Origin: an uncultured Brevibacterium sp.
GTDB taxonomy: Bacteria; Actinomycetota; Actinomycetes; Actinomycetales; Brevibacteriaceae
Reading direction: 5' to 3'
DNA: 7,431 bases
Assembly (NCBI GenBank): GCA_943914815.1
Contig: CALUDL010000079.1
Location: 1-7,431, forward strand
In this document: positions 6,211-7,431 of the stretch, one piece after another
Layout: the number at the start of each line of letters is the position of its first letter
Numbering within the stretch: position 1 is the stretch's first letter
The notes under the pieces: model-generated
Seen by the model: only the letters and a program-made list of their open reading frames with translations
Told to the model about the DNA's origin: nothing
The model's database searches: none
Translations under genes and position numbers: made by a program

Positions 6211-7431
6211 AAAACGTTCGTGTGCACGCTTTCAAACTTCTCATCGGCTTTTTTGCCACCTTCTTTCTTCTCGCGCAAAGCCTGGCAGGTGTTGCAACCC
6301 CCGTTCACGCTCAGCCAAGCGAGGAGCCCTCACAAGACAGCGGTGACTCACAGCAGTCAGGCGGGAGCGACCTCGGCAGTGCTAAACCGCTCCCAGAACA
6401 GTTCTCAGCCTGCGCAGCAGCAGGCGGCAACATCGACGTTCTCATTCTGGTAGACGAATCGGGGAGTCTGGTCGACAGCGACCCCAACAACGCACGCGTG
6501 ACCTCGGGGTTACACCTTGTTTCCCGCATGTCTAAATTGACCAAATCAGGCAATCTCTCCGTGGCAGTCAGCGGATTTGGCCACGAGTATTCCACGGTCC
6601 GTGACTGGCAAGAAGTCAAGAACGACGGCGATGTCGAAAGCCTCCGCGGAGCCATTAACGATCTGTCCAACCGCACCAACGGAATCGACACCGACTATTG
6701 GACAGCCATGGACGAAGCGCGCAAGCAACTCGCGAACCGTGCACACGAACGCGGAAGCGACGCAAAGAGCTGCCAAGCGATCATCTGGTTCTCTGACGGC
6801 GAACTCGACTATGAAGTTCGCAAAGGCAACATGGCCAGCAAATACGGAGAAACCAAACCGTTCGCACCAGACATCAGTCTGAAAACTGAAGACGGCGCCA
6901 AAAAGGTTGAAGAAAAAGCACGTGAAGATATTTGTCGCTCCGGTGGTCTAGCGGATCAGCTACGTAGCTCACGTGTGGCCATGTTCGGTGTGGGGCTGGG
7001 GTCGAAAGATGGTAAAGAATTTGACCTCATGCGTTCAATCGCAACCGGTAAAGACAGCGGTGGCAAGTCGTGCGGGGACCTCACCGACCCTGTTCCCGGC
7101 GAGTTCTACCTCGCATCAGACATCGACAGTTTGCTCATCGCTTTCGACTCGATTTCCGGTCTGGGACAAAAACCCATCACCAACGACCACGGGGTGTGTG
7201 TCAAGGACTTCTGCCAGAACGAAGCCCACACGTTTGTCTTAGACAACACCACCCTGGACGTTGACGGTTTTGCTACAGCCACAGCAGACGGTCTTCGCGC
7301 CGCGCTTCAAGGACCCGACGGGAAGATCGTCGACCTGAAAAAGGACGCAAAGAACGAAAAGACTGAGGTTTCTGGCGTGCCGTTGACCTACTCGTGGGAA
7401 ACCGGAAGAAGCCTGAGTTTCCGACTCGACG
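6207..7431 (+). CDS. Exported von Willebrand factor A (vWA) domain protein, 3' end outside the window
   Basis: A frame beginning at GTG 6207 stays open to the last base (408 codons visible). The N-terminus is a signal peptide: basic start (Lys2, Arg5, Lys10), a hydrophobic core at about 11-30, and a likely cut after Val-His-Ala35. A Ser/Gln/Glu-rich linker follows to about residue 65. The vWA domain covers about 78-275: beta-strand NIDVLILV, MIDAS motif D83-x-S85-x-S87, then T162 and D197 (FSDGE) completing the five metal-binding positions. Six cysteines, all in the exported part (69, 189, 243, 289, 331, 336), could form three disulfides. Residues after about 330 look beta-rich. vWA domains bind protein ligands through a metal ion, so adhesion or assembly of a surface complex is plausible, but the partner is unknown. 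The start overlaps the previous stop; GGGTGGG at 6194-6200 is a weak ribosome site, consistent with coupling. A C-terminal membrane anchor or sorting signal cannot be judged. Confidence 0.88.
   Translation, partial: MKNVRVHAFKLLIGFFATFFLLAQSLAGVATPVHAQPSEEPSQDSGDSQQSGGSDLGSAKPLPEQFSACAAAGGNIDVLILVDESGSLVDSDPNNARVTSGLHLVSRMSKLTKSGNLSVAVSGFGHEYSTVRDWQEVKNDGDVESLRGAINDLSNRTNGIDTDYWTAMDEARKQLANRAHERGSDAKSCQAIIWFSDGELDYEVRKGNMASKYGETKPFAPDISLKTEDGAKKVEEKAREDICRSGGLADQLRSSRVAMFGVGLGSKDGKEFDLMRSIATGKDSGGKSCGDLTDPVPGEFYLASDIDSLLIAFDSISGLGQKPITNDHGVCVKDFCQNEAHTFVLDNTTLDVDGFATATADGLRAALQGPDGKIVDLKKDAKNEKTEVSGVPLTYSWETGRSLSFRLD

Noticed and set aside
6220..6453. Small + strand frames and antisense frames over 6062-6882
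   Set aside because: They overlap the signal peptide and vWA domain of the frame starting at 6207, which has a coherent domain structure and complete MIDAS residues; the small frames have none.
1..7431. tRNA, rRNA, insertion sequence, integrase, CRISPR or riboswitch
   Set aside because: Genes fill almost all of the window. The spacers are under 200 bp and show only the hairpins and short palindromes listed, with no terminal inverted repeats, spaced direct repeats or cloverleaf-like segments.

Overview
The window reads as chromosomal DNA of an actinomycete-type bacterium (Actinomycetota). The support is indirect: base composition in the mid-50s % GC by eye, several GTG starts, stop-start overlaps, terminator-like hairpins with no U-tract, and a membrane protein with a long Pro/Gly/Gln-rich N-terminus. 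No genus can be named from this alone. All recognised genes lie on the + strand, and no RNA gene, mobile element or CRISPR array is visible.

Region 1 (about 1-5510) is a complete peptide-type ABC importer operon of the Dpp/Opp (PepT) family. It encodes a lipoprotein substrate-binding protein (20-1678), two six-helix permeases of DppB and DppC type (1800-2804 and 2801-3799, overlapping by ATGA), and one polypeptide with two ATPase domains fused in tandem (3804-5465). The binding protein would sit on the outer face of the membrane and capture a substrate, most likely di- or oligopeptides. It hands this to the permease heterodimer, and the fused ATPase powers import. Two tandem hairpins (1689-1718 and 1723-1754) separate the binding-protein gene from the rest. 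This is the usual place to keep the binding protein in excess over the membrane complex. A 15-bp perfect stem (5475-5510) closes the operon.

Region 2 (5511-5655) is a spacer of about 145 bp with a 10-bp palindrome and a 7-bp inverted repeat, but no convincing -35/-10 pair. A strong Shine-Dalgarno sequence at its end points to a GTG start at 5656.

Region 3 (5656 to the right edge) is a two-gene unit overlapping by GTGA. The first gene encodes a 184-aa membrane protein with a disordered Pro/Gln/Gly-rich N-terminus and three predicted helices. The second (6207 to beyond 7431) encodes an exported von Willebrand factor A (vWA) domain protein with a full set of metal-binding (MIDAS) residues and six cysteines. 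It is cut by the window end. The function of this pair is not known to me, and it is the least ordinary part of the window.

There is no gene-free stretch longer than about 190 bases.
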